From the NCBI GenBank assembly GCA_964392615.1, contig CAYMRB010000509.1, positions 1 to 6,635 on the forward strand: a stretch of 6,635 nt of DNA, written 5' to 3'. Below, in pieces: positions 6,178-6,635 of the stretch. Every line of letters begins with the position of its first letter. The stretch's first letter is position 1. A model generated the notes under the pieces. It saw nothing but the letters and a program-made list of their open reading frames with translations, was not told the DNA's origin and searched no databases. A program made the translations under genes and the position numbers. The stretch is from CAYMRB01 sp964392615 (GTDB lineage Bacteria; Planctomycetota; UBA8108).

Positions 6178-6635
6178 ATGACTGATCGCCTGCGCATCTC
6201 GGTCGTCGCTGTCTTCGTGATCTCGCTGTCGGTCTGTGCGGTCGCTTCCGCACAGGGCCAGCCGAGGTACTTCCCGCTCGACCCCGGCAACTCGTGGGAC
6301 TACACGGTGGGTCGATCGGGCGATGTTCTTCGCTGGACGGTCGAGCCTGCGGCTGGGGACGCCGTCAGCCTGGAGACCAACTGGGGGACGACGCTGGTCC
6401 TGCGGGAGTCAGGCGACGATGTCGAGATCCAGGTCGACGACGGGACCTTCGGTCTCTTCTACCGGTTCGTCGAGGATTCGACCTGGCTGCATCGAGATCC
6501 CTTCGAGTGCGACGACAATCGCATGCTGCGGGTCTCTCGAGAGACGGAGCCGGTCGAGACTCCGGCCGGCGAGTTCGAGAACTGCCTGAGAATCGAGGTG
6601 GCTTCGGCGACGGGCTGCATGGATGCCGGGCTGGT
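6178..6635 (+). CDS. Exported protein of unknown function (3' end cut off)
   Basis: The first 152 residues are visible before the window ends. Residues 1-25 form a signal peptide: MTDRLR, a hydrophobic core rich in Val, Ile and Leu, then cleavage after ASA before QGQ. The mature part begins with RYFPLDPGNSWDYTVG (30-45), a Y-F-P-L-x-x-G-N-x-W-x-Y opening also seen in many secreted bacterial proteins of unknown function. It continues as alternating beta-like stretches. VETPAGEFENCLRIE (126-140) is the other recognisable element; P-A-G-x-F segments of this kind are usual near the second half of such proteins. Three cysteines (111, 136, 147) lie in the visible mature part, compatible with disulfide bonds outside the cytoplasm. 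The gene starts 54 bases after the dikinase stop on the same strand, so a shared transcript and a shared extracytoplasmic location are likely. No enzymatic motif is visible, and I do not assign a function. Confidence 0.88.
   Translation, partial: MTDRLRISVVAVFVISLSVCAVASAQGQPRYFPLDPGNSWDYTVGRSGDVLRWTVEPAAGDAVSLETNWGTTLVLRESGDDVEIQVDDGTFGLFYRFVEDSTWLHRDPFECDDNRMLRVSRETEPVETPAGEFENCLRIEVASATGCMDAGL

Overview
This is a GC-rich window (estimated at about two thirds G+C) holding three genes, two of them cut by the window edges. They lie around one divergent intergenic region. The second gene ends in a pair of calcium-binding, dockerin-type loops followed by a YLFLGGPAP-like tail. Secreted proteins of Planctomycetota and some neighbouring deep-branching groups often carry such endings. 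The likely source is therefore a planctomycete or a similar Gram-negative-type bacterium, probably environmental. Myxococcota cannot be excluded, and no ribosomal or other phylogenetic marker is present.

Layout. Positions 1-2454 on the minus strand hold a large, 3'-truncated gene for a membrane-anchored protein. It has one N-terminal transmembrane helix, a long coiled coil, an unrecognised middle part, a beta-rich segment and a C-terminal von Willebrand factor A (VWA) domain with an intact metal site. Positions 2455-2913 are non-coding. They hold a perfect 9-3-9 inverted repeat that also reads as a -24/-12 (sigma-54) promoter, and a related repeat cluster one-and-a-half hundred bases upstream. 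Positions 2914-6123 (+) encode a 1069-residue exported protein of the PEP-synthase/PPDK/glucan-dikinase superfamily. Its phosphohistidine domain comes before its ATP-grasp domain, it has no recognisable PEP/pyruvate barrel, and it ends in the dockerin-like tail. Positions 6178-6635 (+) begin a second exported protein, truncated by the window end and very likely in the same operon.

How they fit together. All three products appear to act at or beyond the cytoplasmic membrane: two have cleavable signal peptides and one has a membrane anchor. The plus-strand pair is probably co-transcribed from the palindromic promoter region (54-base gap, strong ribosome binding sites). The main puzzle is the exported dikinase. 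Every ATP-binding and phosphotransfer residue that can be checked by eye is kept, yet the protein carries a signal peptide and a calcium-binding tail, and free ATP is normally scarce outside the cytoplasm. The phosphoryl acceptor and the job of the roughly 300-residue C-terminal part are unknown. No RNA genes, insertion sequences, CRISPR arrays or convincing terminators were seen.
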